Positions 25,278 to 34,370 are shown, counted from the stretch's first letter. The stretch: DNA of 64,000 nt from CAYRGG01 sp964423745 (GCA_964423745.1 CAYRGG010000005.1:1-64000), one strand, 5' to 3'. Program-made: numbers and translations. The notes: a model not told the origin generated them from the letters alone.

Positions 25278-25330
25278 ATGCCCTGCTGGACACTAACATT
25301 TCCCATCCATCTCCCTGCTGCGCTCCTTGA
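25274..25330 (+). pseudogene. VapC-type toxin stub
   Basis: The ATG overlaps the antitoxin stop (ATGA) and the frame opens MNALLDTNIS, the N-terminal strand and first acidic residue of PIN-domain toxins, then runs into unrelated sequence and stops after 18 codons. Everything beyond residue 10 has been lost by deletion. No downstream continuation of a PIN domain was found in any frame up to 25540. Confidence 0.75.
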
Positions 25331-25384
25331 GCGTTGTGCCCGCTGGATAACATTCTGGTTTTATCTAAACCTGTAAAAATAATA

Positions 25385-25409
25385 TTTGCAAATAATAGTC
25401 ATTATTATT
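25385..25409. promoter_or_regulatory. Fur-box-like site upstream of the nickel-SOD operon
   Basis: TTTGCAAATAATAGTCATTA followed by TTATT. The core AATAATAGTCATTATT is a near-perfect palindrome and a good match to a Fur box. It lies about 130-150 bp before the first gene of the sodN operon, suggesting iron-dependent control of nickel SOD. Confidence 0.65.
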
Positions 25410-25538
25410 AACATTACCATTAAATAGGTTATCAATGAAGTATCCTGTTGGTATTCCTGATTAGTCACTTAACCATGTCTGTTGTGTATTTATACCCAAC
25501 GGATTTCTGCGGGAATAAATTGTTACCTTTAAGCGGCC

Positions 25539-26024
25539 ATGCAACTGGAAATCCATGAACAACGTTGGAAAGAATCCACCCAGTCAGCCAACAAAGATTT
25601 TACCCAGCAACGTTATGACACTGCATTAGTGGGTTATCGGCAAGCTTTGATAATAGCCAAAGCGTTGCTGGAAGAGGCAATCACCGGGGTGTCGGCGCCA
25701 CCGGTTCGGTTGATCCCATTGTTTGTGATTTCTTGTCATAACATGGCTGAGTGCTATCAGCGGTTGCATGAGCCTGTCAAGCAACTTGACTGCCTAGAGC
25801 AAGCCCACCAGCGTATCCTTGCCCTTTGTCAGGATCAACGTTGCCCTGCATCCTTGCGCCAGCAGTGCTTGTGTGATCTTCCCAAAACCTTAATGCCCCT
25901 GGTGGAATGTCTGCGCGAGCAGCAGCCAAACAGGGTCACAGAGACAGTCAATCACGCAAAAGCCGTGGCAACCCAGCTGCTACCACCCGGTCCCGCTACA
26001 CCTAACACTCCTTCCGTGCATTGA
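25539..26024 (+). CDS. Uncharacterised helical protein, first gene of sodN operon
   Basis: A 161-aa protein with TPR-like helices: RWKESTQSANKDFTQQRYD, ALVGYRQALIIAKALLEEA, ISCHNMAECYQRLHEP, LDCLEQAHQRIL. It contains many cysteines for a cytosolic protein (SCHNMAEC, LDCL, LCQDQRC, QQCLCDL, VECL). It ends 13 bp before sodN, in the same direction and behind the same Fur-like site. No enzyme motif is seen. A scaffold or metallochaperone function for Ni-SOD assembly is a guess from context and cysteine content. Confidence 0.7.
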   Translation: MQLEIHEQRWKESTQSANKDFTQQRYDTALVGYRQALIIAKALLEEAITGVSAPPVRLIPLFVISCHNMAECYQRLHEPVKQLDCLEQAHQRILALCQDQRCPASLRQQCLCDLPKTLMPLVECLREQQPNRVTETVNHAKAVATQLLPPGPATPNTPSVH

Positions 26025-26037
26025 TAGGTTAATAATT

Positions 26038-26544
26038 ATGATTGGACAACTGGTCGACAAATTGAATCAGCGCTATAGCTTTAGCTTTGATGTCGTTGAT
26101 GCCCACTGCGATATCCCCTGTAAGATTTATGACCCCAGTACCGCCCAGATTGCCGCGCTAACGGTTATCCGTATGCTCGACCTGATGGCTGACCTAGAGG
26201 CCAATACGCAAACCCACGACGTTGCTTATCTGAATACCATGATGCGCTATATCGCCCAAAAAGAAGAACATGGCTTGCGTTGTAAAGAGGAGATCAGAGT
26301 TATTTGGGGCGATTACTTTAAGCAACCCCAACTGGAACAATTTCCAGAAATCCACCAGCTGACCCACGGCATCATGATGCAGGCGTCCAAGTGTAAGCAA
26401 CAAGCGGACCGTGCCCATGGGCTGGAATTGCTGGATAAAGTCAATCGCTTTGCTGAGATCTTCTGGATGACTAAGAATGTAAAAGTCAAACGTGCTATCT
26501 GTCCTTATCCCCCGGAGCTTGAGGTGGTTTATCCAGACCTTTAG
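26038..26544 (+). CDS. sodN: Nickel superoxide dismutase precursor
   Basis: A 168-aa Ni-SOD precursor. The first 22 residues are the cleavable leader; cleavage after DVVDA would expose His23 as the new N-terminus and form the nickel hook HCDIPCKIY (His1, Cys2, Cys6, Tyr9 of the mature enzyme). The remaining four-helix-bundle sequence (IRMLDLMADLE, YLNTMMRYIAQKEEHGLRCKEEIRVIWGDYF) is full length and ends in ICPYPPELEVVYPDL. The enzyme dismutates superoxide using nickel, sparing iron. The processing protease gene follows. Confidence 0.95.
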   Translation: MIGQLVDKLNQRYSFSFDVVDAHCDIPCKIYDPSTAQIAALTVIRMLDLMADLEANTQTHDVAYLNTMMRYIAQKEEHGLRCKEEIRVIWGDYFKQPQLEQFPEIHQLTHGIMMQASKCKQQADRAHGLELLDKVNRFAEIFWMTKNVKVKRAICPYPPELEVVYPDL

Positions 26545-26601
26545 GGGCTGCTGTAGTGGATATGGTTGAAAGATCCTGTCATTGGTGGTTGAAGGCGTTT
26601 T

Positions 26602-26919
26602 ATGTTTAAAATCTTGCGGGTGCGTGGCATCAGCATGGCGCCCTGTTACTTACACGGTGACTTTGTTCTTTTGCTGACCCGGTCTTGGCGGGGGTTACTC
26701 AAGCCCAATCGGGACGTTGTTTTTCGCCACTCCGAGCACGGCTTGCTGCTGAAACGGATTGTTAGCGTCAATCGACGAGATCAATGTTGCCGGGTGGTGG
26801 GTATCCATCGGCAAAGTATAGACGCAACCGCCCTCGGCGCAATTGCCTTCGATGACCTGATTGGCATGGTTATCCGGCACATGCCGCTACAGCATAGAAC
26901 CCGAAGGTCTCTGGTGTAA
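26602..26919 (+). CDS. sodX: Nickel-SOD maturation protease, signal peptidase S26 type
   Basis: A 105-aa S26-family peptidase with the catalytic Ser in RGISMAPCYLHGDFVLL (SM.P motif) and the catalytic Lys in LLKRIVSVN. In Ni-SOD operons this protein removes the leader so that the nickel hook is exposed. It lacks a transmembrane anchor, as usual for the SodX family. It lies 57 bp downstream of sodN in the same direction. Confidence 0.88.
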   Translation: MFKILRVRGISMAPCYLHGDFVLLLTRSWRGLLKPNRDVVFRHSEHGLLLKRIVSVNRRDQCCRVVGIHRQSIDATALGAIAFDDLIGMVIRHMPLQHRTRRSLV

Positions 26920-27030
26920 GTGAAAATCGGTCAACCTGCCATGTCCCCGCAGCCGGTTTTGTCGTCCTCGGGACAACAGCGTTAACCCTCATATCTTTAC
27001 TCTAATCCATTAACCTGAGAGAGGTTTCCC

Positions 27031-27570
27031 ATGTTAGGTGTTGGTCAAAAATTTCCTGATTTTACGATGAAAGGTGTTGTATCCAATGAGGTTGATTCCG
27101 CCTTTGTGGATATCGACAGCCATCAATACGACGGCAAGTGGAAAGTTGTGTTTTTTTGGCCCAAGGATTTTACCTTTGTGTGTCCGACAGAAATTAAAGC
27201 ATTTGGCGATCTTGAAGAAGACTTTGCCGATCGCGATGCGCAAGTTTTAGGGGTCAGTACCGATTCAGAATTTGTGCATCTTGCCTGGCGACGGGCCAAA
27301 GAAGAGTTGCAACAACTTCCCTTTCCCATGCTCTCCGACATCAAACGGGAACTGACGGACGCCTTAGGCATTTTGGATCATAGCGAAGGTGTGGCGCAAC
27401 GGGCAACCTATATTGTTGATCCCGACAATATTATTCGCTTTGCCTATGTGACGGACTTGAGCGTAGGCCGGAATCCCCAGGAAGTATTGCGGGTACTCGA
27501 TGCCTTGCAAACCGACGAACTCTGTCCTTGCAACTGGCAAAAAGGGGAGCAAACCCTCCAGGTCGCTTAA
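27031..27570 (+). CDS. Peroxiredoxin, AhpC/TSA family
   Basis: A 179-aa 2-Cys peroxiredoxin with the peroxidatic motif DFTFVCPTEIKAFGD (Cys about 50), the conserved Thr and Arg (WRRAKEE), and a C-terminal ELCPCNWQKGE with the resolving Cys. It reduces hydrogen peroxide and alkyl hydroperoxides. Its position 111 bp after sodX makes functional sense: it removes the peroxide made by the dismutase. No ahpF-like reductase is visible, so the electron donor is elsewhere. GAGAGAGG is a strong ribosome-binding site before the start. Confidence 0.92.
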   Translation: MLGVGQKFPDFTMKGVVSNEVDSAFVDIDSHQYDGKWKVVFFWPKDFTFVCPTEIKAFGDLEEDFADRDAQVLGVSTDSEFVHLAWRRAKEELQQLPFPMLSDIKRELTDALGILDHSEGVAQRATYIVDPDNIIRFAYVTDLSVGRNPQEVLRVLDALQTDELCPCNWQKGEQTLQVA

Positions 27571-27604
27571 ATAAGGCATAGCTGGGTATTTTTTTCCATG
27601 GCAA

Positions 27605-27634
27605 GCTCCCTAACCCCCCAATCGGTTAGGGAGC
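27605..27634. terminator. Hairpin terminator between converging genes
   Basis: Stem GCTCCCTAACC / GGTTAGGGAGC with an eight-base loop, between the peroxiredoxin gene and the converging receptor gene ending at 27673. It is GC-rich with no long U-tract; bidirectional function is plausible. Confidence 0.6.
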
Positions 27635-27672
27635 CTCAGCAAACGGGAATGTTTTAATGACTATTGATGACA

Positions 27673-30084
27673 TCAGAAGTCATAGCCTACCTTCAGCATG
27701 AAAAAGCGTCGCGCTCCTTGGGCTGAGTTTGAATCATTTGCGGAGCCCTCAATGTATTTCTTGTCCAGCAGATTGTTGACCGAAAGGGACACGTCGAAAT
27801 GGCCTAATCCATAGGCTACAAAGGCATCAACACGCGTGTAGGTCGGCAGCTTGTAAGTATTGGCATTGTCACCGAAGCGTTCACCAACGTAGACAACGCC
27901 CAGACCCGCCTGCAAGCCATTGACGATGCCATCGAAGTTATATTGACCGAACAAGGACCCCTTGTGCTTGGGCACACTGTACGGCGTATTGCCCTCAACA
28001 CCGGTAGTGCTTTTGGTAAATTCGACATCTAGATAGCTGTATCCGGCCAGCAGGCTAAAGCGATCACTGATTTGGCCCACGGCTTCAAACTCCAGACCTC
28101 GGGTGCGTTGGTCGCCCACCAGAATACTGAAGTCTTCATTGACCGGATCGCTTTCAGCAATATTGGTCTGCTCGATCTGAAAAACGCTCACTGTGGTGGC
28201 AAGACGGCCGTCGAACCATTCGCTCTTGTTGCCGATCTCGATCTGGGTCGCATCTTTGAAAGGGACCAAGTCACCGCCTACTAGCCTACCTAATTGCGAT
28301 GTTAGTGCCGTGCCATAGCTGACGAAAGGATTGACCCAACTATTTGCGTTGTAAATCGCCCCCAGTGTGTAATCAAGCGCAGTATCAGCACCTTCGCTAA
28401 ATGAGTCGAAGGTTGGAAAATCCAAAAAGACATCCATGTCCTGATAACGCAAACCGCCAAAGACTTGCAGATGCTCTCCGATCGAAACAAAGTCTTGCAA
28501 GTAAACACTTGTCTCGCTACTACCGCTCAAAACAGGAAAAGGATCAATATTGGTTAAGTCGTATGGACCAAAAACTGGGTTGGTCAGATCGATAGCGCCA
28601 GTTTCAAAGAGTTGAGTCTGTACATTATCCCCATCAGCCTTGAACCGACTGACGCCCAGAGTGATGTCATGTGTGACAGCCCCACCGGTTTGCAGTTTAC
28701 CTTTAAGTTCCGCCCGCAAACCATATGCGTCATAATCTTCAGTAAAGCTCCGGGTAATTCTGGCCCCTCTGTTGTCGGTATCGGGTCCACAACAGGCGAA
28801 GTCCCAAAGTGCTTCTATATCTGATTGGGAATAGTTACCGGCCAGATGTAATGCCCAGCCTTCACTTAAGGGTTGTGAAAACGACACACTGCCAATGTGA
28901 TGTTCACGCTCATTAAAAGAGTCAGGCCCTAAAAAAGGGGCTGTATCGAAAGTGAAACGACCATCGTTAAGGCGGAAGATACCGTAGTCCAGAGGGCTGT
29001 CATGGCGACTGTATTCATAGCTTAAACGTAGCTCACCACCGCCGGGGGTAAGCCAGGTCAGTTGCGGATTGAAAATGAAACGTTCATTGTAAGAAATATC
29101 ATCGTTACGGCCATGAACAGTCTGGTTGGCGTCCTGTGCTACGAGCACTAGCCGATAGGCCAGCGTCTGACTTTCATTCAGCGCACCGGTACTGTCGAAT
29201 TCAGCGCGCCTGGTATCATAGCTGCCAACGGTTCCTTCGATACGATGGGCAGACTCAAATTGTGGCGCTTTGGTTACGTAGCGGACCGTACCCCCAGGAC
29301 TGCCAGCACCATACAGAAGCCCGCCCGGCCCTTTGAGTATGTCGATACGCTCATAAAGTGCAGGGTCATAGTGGTAGCGTCGGGCACCGAATCTCAAGCT
29401 ATCGACAATGACTCCACCGGTGCCCTCCCCACCACCCCTCTGTGAGGTATCAAAGCCTCGTATATTCAGTTGAAAAGTACCGTCCCTATTGGAAGCACTT
29501 ACCCCACCGCCAGGAACATACTGGATCACGTCATCCAGTCTTCGACCGCCAATGGCTTCGATGAAGTCTGGCGTGATGACGTTGACCGTAGCCGGCGTTT
29601 CGATCAGTGGGGCATCGATGTTAGTGGCACTGCTGGATTGTCTGGCGCGGAAACCTTCGATCTGATCAGCCATACCGGTGATAACCATCATGGGCAAAGT
29701 GACTTCACCCACCTGTTGCGCAGGTGCTGGCTCCAAGGTGATTGTATTGGCGTTCGAGAAGCGGTAGCTCAGCCCGCTGCCGGCCAGCAACTGTTCTAGG
29801 GCCTGCTCGGCCGTGTAGCTCCCCTGCACACCGGGGCTTTGTACCCCCGCAGCCAAGTCTGCCGTCCCCGCCAAGAACAGACCGGAGGTTTCGATAAATT
29901 GCGTCAGTGCTCTATCCAGCGGACCCGCCGGAATAGTGTACTGACGGACCTCGCTGCTGACGGATTGCTGTGCTTGTGCCGACAATGGCAGCACCGGCAC
30001 CGATGCTAGCGTACAGGTGAGCAACGGTATTTGAAATAGCGATAGTAAGCGTGCGCCCTTGGTAGGCTTATTGTTTTGAGACAT
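27673..30084 (-). CDS. TonB-dependent siderophore receptor with STN domain
   Basis: An 803-aa outer-membrane receptor. Signal peptide 1-39 (LFQIPLLTCTLASVPVLPLS, AQAQ). STN domain about 45-117 (YTIPAGPLDRALTQFIETSG, LLAGSGLSYRFSNANTITLE). Plug about 150-265 (ETPATVNVITPDFIEAIGG, NIRGFDTSQRGG, LKGPGGLLYGAGSPGG). The barrel ends in FFMLKVGYDF. It belongs to the FecI/FecR unit whose sigma gene (31245-31768) carries an apparent frameshift, so regulation of this receptor may be compromised although the receptor is intact. Confidence 0.93.
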   Translation of the reverse strand: MSQNNKPTKGARLLSLFQIPLLTCTLASVPVLPLSAQAQQSVSSEVRQYTIPAGPLDRALTQFIETSGLFLAGTADLAAGVQSPGVQGSYTAEQALEQLLAGSGLSYRFSNANTITLEPAPAQQVGEVTLPMMVITGMADQIEGFRARQSSSATNIDAPLIETPATVNVITPDFIEAIGGRRLDDVIQYVPGGGVSASNRDGTFQLNIRGFDTSQRGGGEGTGGVIVDSLRFGARRYHYDPALYERIDILKGPGGLLYGAGSPGGTVRYVTKAPQFESAHRIEGTVGSYDTRRAEFDSTGALNESQTLAYRLVLVAQDANQTVHGRNDDISYNERFIFNPQLTWLTPGGGELRLSYEYSRHDSPLDYGIFRLNDGRFTFDTAPFLGPDSFNEREHHIGSVSFSQPLSEGWALHLAGNYSQSDIEALWDFACCGPDTDNRGARITRSFTEDYDAYGLRAELKGKLQTGGAVTHDITLGVSRFKADGDNVQTQLFETGAIDLTNPVFGPYDLTNIDPFPVLSGSSETSVYLQDFVSIGEHLQVFGGLRYQDMDVFLDFPTFDSFSEGADTALDYTLGAIYNANSWVNPFVSYGTALTSQLGRLVGGDLVPFKDATQIEIGNKSEWFDGRLATTVSVFQIEQTNIAESDPVNEDFSILVGDQRTRGLEFEAVGQISDRFSLLAGYSYLDVEFTKSTTGVEGNTPYSVPKHKGSLFGQYNFDGIVNGLQAGLGVVYVGERFGDNANTYKLPTYTRVDAFVAYGLGHFDVSLSVNNLLDKKYIEGSANDSNSAQGARRFFMLKVGYDF

Positions 30085-30215
30085 AGAATTCCCCAGCAGT
30101 CAAAATGAACGTTTGTTCTACTAAAGGAATCGAATGAGGAACAAAAAGCGGAACCTGAATTTATGATTTTTTTCTCAACGCATAACAGTATCGGTGTATT
30201 TTGAGGTTTGGCGGG

Positions 30216-31226
30216 CTATCGAGCAGGCTCAATACGGGTCCAAAAGGGTAGGGGGCGGTGAACGCGAATGGGCAAAATCTCCGCGAGCATGGTCAGTGTT
30301 TTAGCGGGATCGCGCAGCGGGTAGCCACCCAGCACGCGCAAGCTTGCAACCTCCGGCGACACGTCCAGATAACCGCGCTGGTAGCGCGCTAGCTCGGTTA
30401 CCAGTGCGTCGAGGGTGATGTTCTCCGCCAGCAGTATGCCGTGAACCCAGGCTCGGCGGGCTGGGTCAGCCGCTTCGATAGCGCTGACGCGGGTCGCTGT
30501 GAATGCCACCTGCTGGCCTGCCTCGATACGCCGCCGCTCGGCGGAGGTTGCCGTGTGTATCTCGACGACGCCTTGATATACCGCCACCAGTGTAGCCTGG
30601 TCTTGCTGACGCACGACAAACTGCGTGCCAAGGGGTTGCATGCGTCCCTGGCGGGTAGTCACGCGCAGCGGGTACCGGGTTTTGCCGCCGGTGGCGATAA
30701 AAATTTCTCCTTGCAGCAGGCTAAGCTGTTGTACGCCGTGGGACGTGTTGGTATTCACCGCGCTAGCGGTATTTAACCACAATCGAGCGCCTCCAGTTAA
30801 TGCCAGTTCCCGGACCTCGCCGGTGGCCGTACGCTGATCCGCTTGCCAGGCGGCCAACAATGCGGGCAGCGGCGTCCAAGAATAGCCGGCCCAACTGGCC
30901 AACCCAGCCCCGGTGACGCCCACCAGCGCTCCCAATAGCTTGCGCCGGGTCAAACGCCTATGTTGGCGGTCTTGCAGCACCGAGGCGGCAGTGCGACCCT
31001 GAGTGTCAACCTGGAACAGCTCAAACCGCTGGCCCACCGCTGTCACATAGTCCCAGGCGGCTTGATGATCATCGTGTTGCTGCAACCAATCACGCCAGTC
31101 CTGGCGAATTTTTTCGTCGGCCTCCCCATCCCGCAACTGTGCAAACCAGTCGGCAGCCGCCTTCAGGTGCTGGTGGGCAATGGGGTTGTTAGGCTGCTTT
31201 GTAGTGGGCAAATCTCTAGCGGTCAT
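30216..31226 (-). CDS. FecR-family anti-sigma/sigma regulator
   Basis: A 336-aa FecR protein: cytoplasmic helices (HLKAAADWFAQLRDGEADEK, QDWRDWLQQHDDHQAAW), a twin-arginine-like RRKLLGALVGVTGAGLASWAG transmembrane region near 93-113, and the periplasmic FecR domain (TATGEVRELALTGGARLWLN, LLQGEIFIA, GTQFVVRQQDQATLVAVYQG). The C-terminus ends in PLPFWTRIEPAR. It sits between the sigma gene (19 bp upstream) and the receptor at 27673. Confidence 0.9.
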   Translation of the reverse strand: MTARDLPTTKQPNNPIAHQHLKAAADWFAQLRDGEADEKIRQDWRDWLQQHDDHQAAWDYVTAVGQRFELFQVDTQGRTAASVLQDRQHRRLTRRKLLGALVGVTGAGLASWAGYSWTPLPALLAAWQADQRTATGEVRELALTGGARLWLNTASAVNTNTSHGVQQLSLLQGEIFIATGGKTRYPLRVTTRQGRMQPLGTQFVVRQQDQATLVAVYQGVVEIHTATSAERRRIEAGQQVAFTATRVSAIEAADPARRAWVHGILLAENITLDALVTELARYQRGYLDVSPEVASLRVLGGYPLRDPAKTLTMLAEILPIRVHRPLPFWTRIEPAR

Positions 31227-31244
31227 GGGCCGTGACTACTCTTG

Positions 31245-31768
31245 TCAGACGTTTAGGTTAATATCCAGCGTCGCACATTCCAGCATTACGCGGGCCACGT
31301 ATTTGCGCACCATGCGATCGGAAACACCCAGCTGCTGGGCCACGTCTTTGTCGCTGTGACCCTGGATCACGGCCATGACGAAGGCATTAGCCGCCTTAGC
31401 CGGCAGTCCCAGCAGCAGGTTATTGATCTCCCATAACGCTTGCACAACGATGGCTTGTTGCTCGGCAGAGGGATAGTGGGCTCAGGCTGACTAGCCAGGG
31501 CATCAAGATACGCCTGTTCAATATCCCGTCGGCGCCACAGATCGATGCAGAGTCCCTTAGCTAGGGTACTTAAGTAAGCCCGGGCGCCGTCAAAATGAGT
31601 GAACGACTGGGGTCGGTTTAGAAGCCGCACAAAAACGTCGTGAGCGAGATCCGCTGCATCCGAGCGGTTGCCCAAGCGACGCTGTAACAATGCCAACAAC
31701 CAATGATGGTGATCTCGGTAGAGGTTATCGAGATCTTGCTCGATTACGGTGTCGTTCCTAGGCAGCAT
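31245..31768 (-). pseudogene. ECF sigma factor, FecI type, one-base frameshift
   Basis: From ATG 31768 the frame encodes region 2 (DNLYRDHHHWLLALLQRRLG, ADLAHDVFVRLL, YLSTLAKGLCIDLWRR) and then leaves the family at 31480 after SQPEP. In the next frame the protein resumes as HYPSAEQQAIVVQALWEINN followed by intact region 4 (LGLPAKAANAFVMAVIQG, QQLGVSDRMVRKYVARVM). Adding one G to the GGG at 31478-31480 restores a normal 174-aa sigma factor, so this is either a sequencing error or a recent homopolymer deletion. It overlaps the small membrane protein gene upstream. Confidence 0.8.
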
Positions 31769-32006
31769 GAAAAACCTTAGCCACACCAGGACGGTCATAG
31801 GCGAAGGCCCACAAAAACAGCGGCAGAAACACCAAAAACGCCAGCACGCTCATAGCCATTTCGGCTTCCTGAAAGTCGACTCCCAGGGCCACCAGAGTCA
31901 CGATGCCAAACGCGGTCAGCGCCCAACTAAAGAAGTAGGCGCCTAGCAGGCTGCTAATATTGTGCAGGGCAATGCGTAGCCCGGTGGTTGAGGGGTTATT
32001 TTTCAT
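31758..32006 (-). CDS. Small inner-membrane protein, DUF3649-like
   Basis: An 82-aa protein with two clear transmembrane helices (LGAYFFSWALTAFGIVTLVAL and MAMSVLAFLVFLPLFLWAFA). The pattern and size resemble iron-uptake-associated DUF3649 proteins such as that at 15514, but a confident family call is not possible by eye. It overlaps the sigma gene downstream by about 11 bases and is probably the first gene of that operon. Confidence 0.65.
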   Translation of the reverse strand: MKNNPSTTGLRIALHNISSLLGAYFFSWALTAFGIVTLVALGVDFQEAEMAMSVLAFLVFLPLFLWAFAYDRPGVAKVFHAA

Positions 32007-32152
32007 GGGATGCGTACCCCTTGCTTGACTCAGTAGCTTGATTCAGGATTAAGGTGATTTGACACATCTTATACAGGCTGAACATAAATCAGCACAAGTT
32101 AATCATTGTAGGCTACACCGGTTACAGGTGATATTAAGCCTTGAGCACATCA

Positions 32153-32175
32153 TTTGCAAACAATAATAATAACTA
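32153..32175. promoter_or_regulatory. Fur-box-like site between divergent iron operons
   Basis: TTTGCAAACAATAATAATAACTA. It lies in the 278-bp region between the small membrane protein/sigma operon (minus) and the plus-strand sigma gene at 32285. It shares TTTGCAAACAATA with the complement of the site at 13799, and could repress both directions. Confidence 0.55.
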
Positions 32176-32284
32176 CTACTATTAACTATTTTATTACAAA
32201 AGCCACTTCGACGAATCATAATAAGCAGCCGCACAAGTAGCTGCGATTTACATCAGACCTAGCGACGATGCCAGTGCTCACCAC

Positions 32285-32761
32285 ATGTTAGACGCCCTTT
32301 ATGAAAGCCATCACCGTTGGCTCCACGGTTGGCTTACACAACGCTTAGGTTGCCAGCATGTAGCGGCCGATCTGGCCCACGACACCTTTGTGCGCATTTT
32401 GACCAAGCACAACGTCGTAATTCGCAAGCCACGCGCCTACTTAACGACCATTGCTCAGGGGTTGGTGCTCAATCACTGGCGTCGCATGGATATAGAACGC
32501 GCTTATCTTGCCACCTTGGCCGCCCAACCCCCAGCTTACGCGCCGTCGCCCGAGCAGCGTGAACTGGTCATGGAAGCGCTGGAAGCCGTCATTCGCCTGC
32601 TGGAAGCTATGACGCCCCGAACCCGCACGATTTTTTTGCTGTCCCAAGTTGACTGGCTAAGCTACCCGCGGATTGCCGAGCAGTTAGGTTTATCGGTCAA
32701 CGTGGTGCGCAAGGATTTGGCAAAAGCCTTCAAACAGTGTTATGCCGCACTCTACGATTAA
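32285..32761 (+). CDS. ECF sigma factor, FecI type
   Basis: A 158-aa ECF sigma factor with region 2 (ALYESHHRWLHGWLTQRLG, AADLAHDTFVRILTK, YLTTIAQGLVLNHWRRMDIER) and region 4 (LEAMTPRTRTIFLLSQVDWL, IAEQLGLSVNVVRKDLAKAF). It is intact and closely similar to the frameshifted sigma across the divergent promoter. Its own fecR and receptor are fused and truncated (32795-34370), so this sigma may lack a dedicated anti-sigma input, or respond to the chimeric protein. Confidence 0.92.
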   Translation: MLDALYESHHRWLHGWLTQRLGCQHVAADLAHDTFVRILTKHNVVIRKPRAYLTTIAQGLVLNHWRRMDIERAYLATLAAQPPAYAPSPEQRELVMEALEAVIRLLEAMTPRTRTIFLLSQVDWLSYPRIAEQLGLSVNVVRKDLAKAFKQCYAALYD

Positions 32762-32794
32762 ACGTTGTGGTGGTGATGTTAGCAGTCAATTCCC

Positions 32795-34370
32795 TTGTCT
32801 AAACCAAACGCGGATTCAGAACCGATTGCACCGGAAATCGTCGATCAGGCGGTAACCTGGTTCGTCAAACTCTCGTCTGGTGCGGCCACTCACGAAGAAC
32901 AAGCTGCCTGCGCCCAGTGGCGTGCCGCTGCTCCGGCCCACGAACGTGCCTGGCAACGGCTAGAGGGTATCGCGCATACCGCGCAACACGGTTCAAGGGC
33001 AACTCCCCTCGCTCGCGGGACACTGATTGACGTTGCGGATCGACAACTGTCGCGACGCCAGGTATTAAAAAAATCAATACTGCTATTGGGTTTAGTGGGT
33101 GGTTCTGTTTGGCTTGCTCGCCAGTCAATACCGTGGACGTTTTATCTTGCCGATATTCGTACCGGCGCCGCCGGGCGCCGCGAGCTGACCCTGGCCGAGC
33201 TGCTAGCTGGCAGCGGCCTAAGCTACCGGTTTATCGACGCGCAAACGGTGACTCTTGAACCAGCGAGGACAAATCAGATTGGCCAGGTCACCCTCGATCC
33301 CATTGGTGTTGTGGGTGCGCGATTGACTGACCCTGTGATCGGTGACCAAACTTCATTCAGCGTGATCGGCGAACGTTCTATCATAGACACGCCGTTTTCG
33401 GTTACTGGGTTTACCGATGACTTAATCGAGAACACCAACGCCCGCTCGGCTACGGACGTGGTGCTTCGTGATCCTTCGGTCAGCCAAGAGGTTAACGGTG
33501 CTGGATTTCAGGACGGGTTATCGATCCGAGGTTTTTCAGTTGATTTCGGCAGCGTACTCTACGACGGCGTTCCTGGTTTGCATCGACGAGATGGCTATTT
33601 TAACGTGGTGAACCTACAACGCATTGAGGTGTTTCGAGGGGCCAATGCGTTTAACAGCGGCATTGGTATATTTGGCGGCGTCGGCGGCACGATTAATTTA
33701 GTACCTAAACGCCCGGCAGGCGAACCCATCAATAAACTCACGCTGGGTTATGAAGAAGAAGGCAGCCCCTTTTTCGCGGTTGATTTTTCCCGCCGCTTTG
33801 GGGCAAACGAACAATTCGGTTTGCGCTTTAACGGGTTTTCCCAGGACGAAGCCGGAAAGGTCGGTAAATTTGACCGACAAACCGGCACTTACGCACTGTA
33901 TCTCGATTGGCAGCCAACTGACAGACTGACTTTAGGGGCGGAAGTTACGCGTTTTGTGGATCGCTCGGATGGCTACCGTGATGATATTTTTCTTGAGGCC
34001 CGCGTGCCGATACCCGATGTGCCAGACGATTTAACGCTAAACTATTCCCAACTCTGGGCATTCATTCAAGACTCTGGGTATCGTTACTACGCCAACGTAC
34101 ATTGGGAGTTTATCGACAACTGGTCACTGTCTGCCGGCGGCGGTATGGTTGATGGCGACGACGACAACGGCTTTTATTCAGCGTTCGGGCGTGTACAAGA
34201 TGAAGAAGGCACATTGACTCAATTTCCATTTCGCCGCTTTCGAACCAAAACCGAATCCTATGTTCGTTGACAACGTCTTTGACGAGGGCTATTGGGGTGT
34301 GAATGAGAACGGTGGACTACAGCTATCAACGCCACGCACGGTGGGGCTGTCGATAACCGCTGATTTTTGA
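32795..34370 (+). pseudogene. fecR-TonB receptor chimera created by deletion
   Basis: From TTG 32795, residues 1-133 are a FecR N-terminus: anti-sigma helices (TWFVKLSSGAATHEEQAACA), a transmembrane region (ILLLGLVGGSVWLA) and the start of the FecR domain (ADIRTGAAGRRELTLA). At about 33195 the frame passes directly into the last third of an STN domain (ELLAGSGLSYRFIDAQTVTL), the receptor plug (DTPFSVTGFTDDLI, IRGFSVDFGSVLYDG, FRGANAFNSGIG) and early barrel strands. At about 34258 a second deletion shifts the frame: TGA follows at 34268, while the receptor C-terminus (VDNVFDEGYWGVNENGG to ITADF) resumes in another frame until 34370. Confidence 0.85.
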
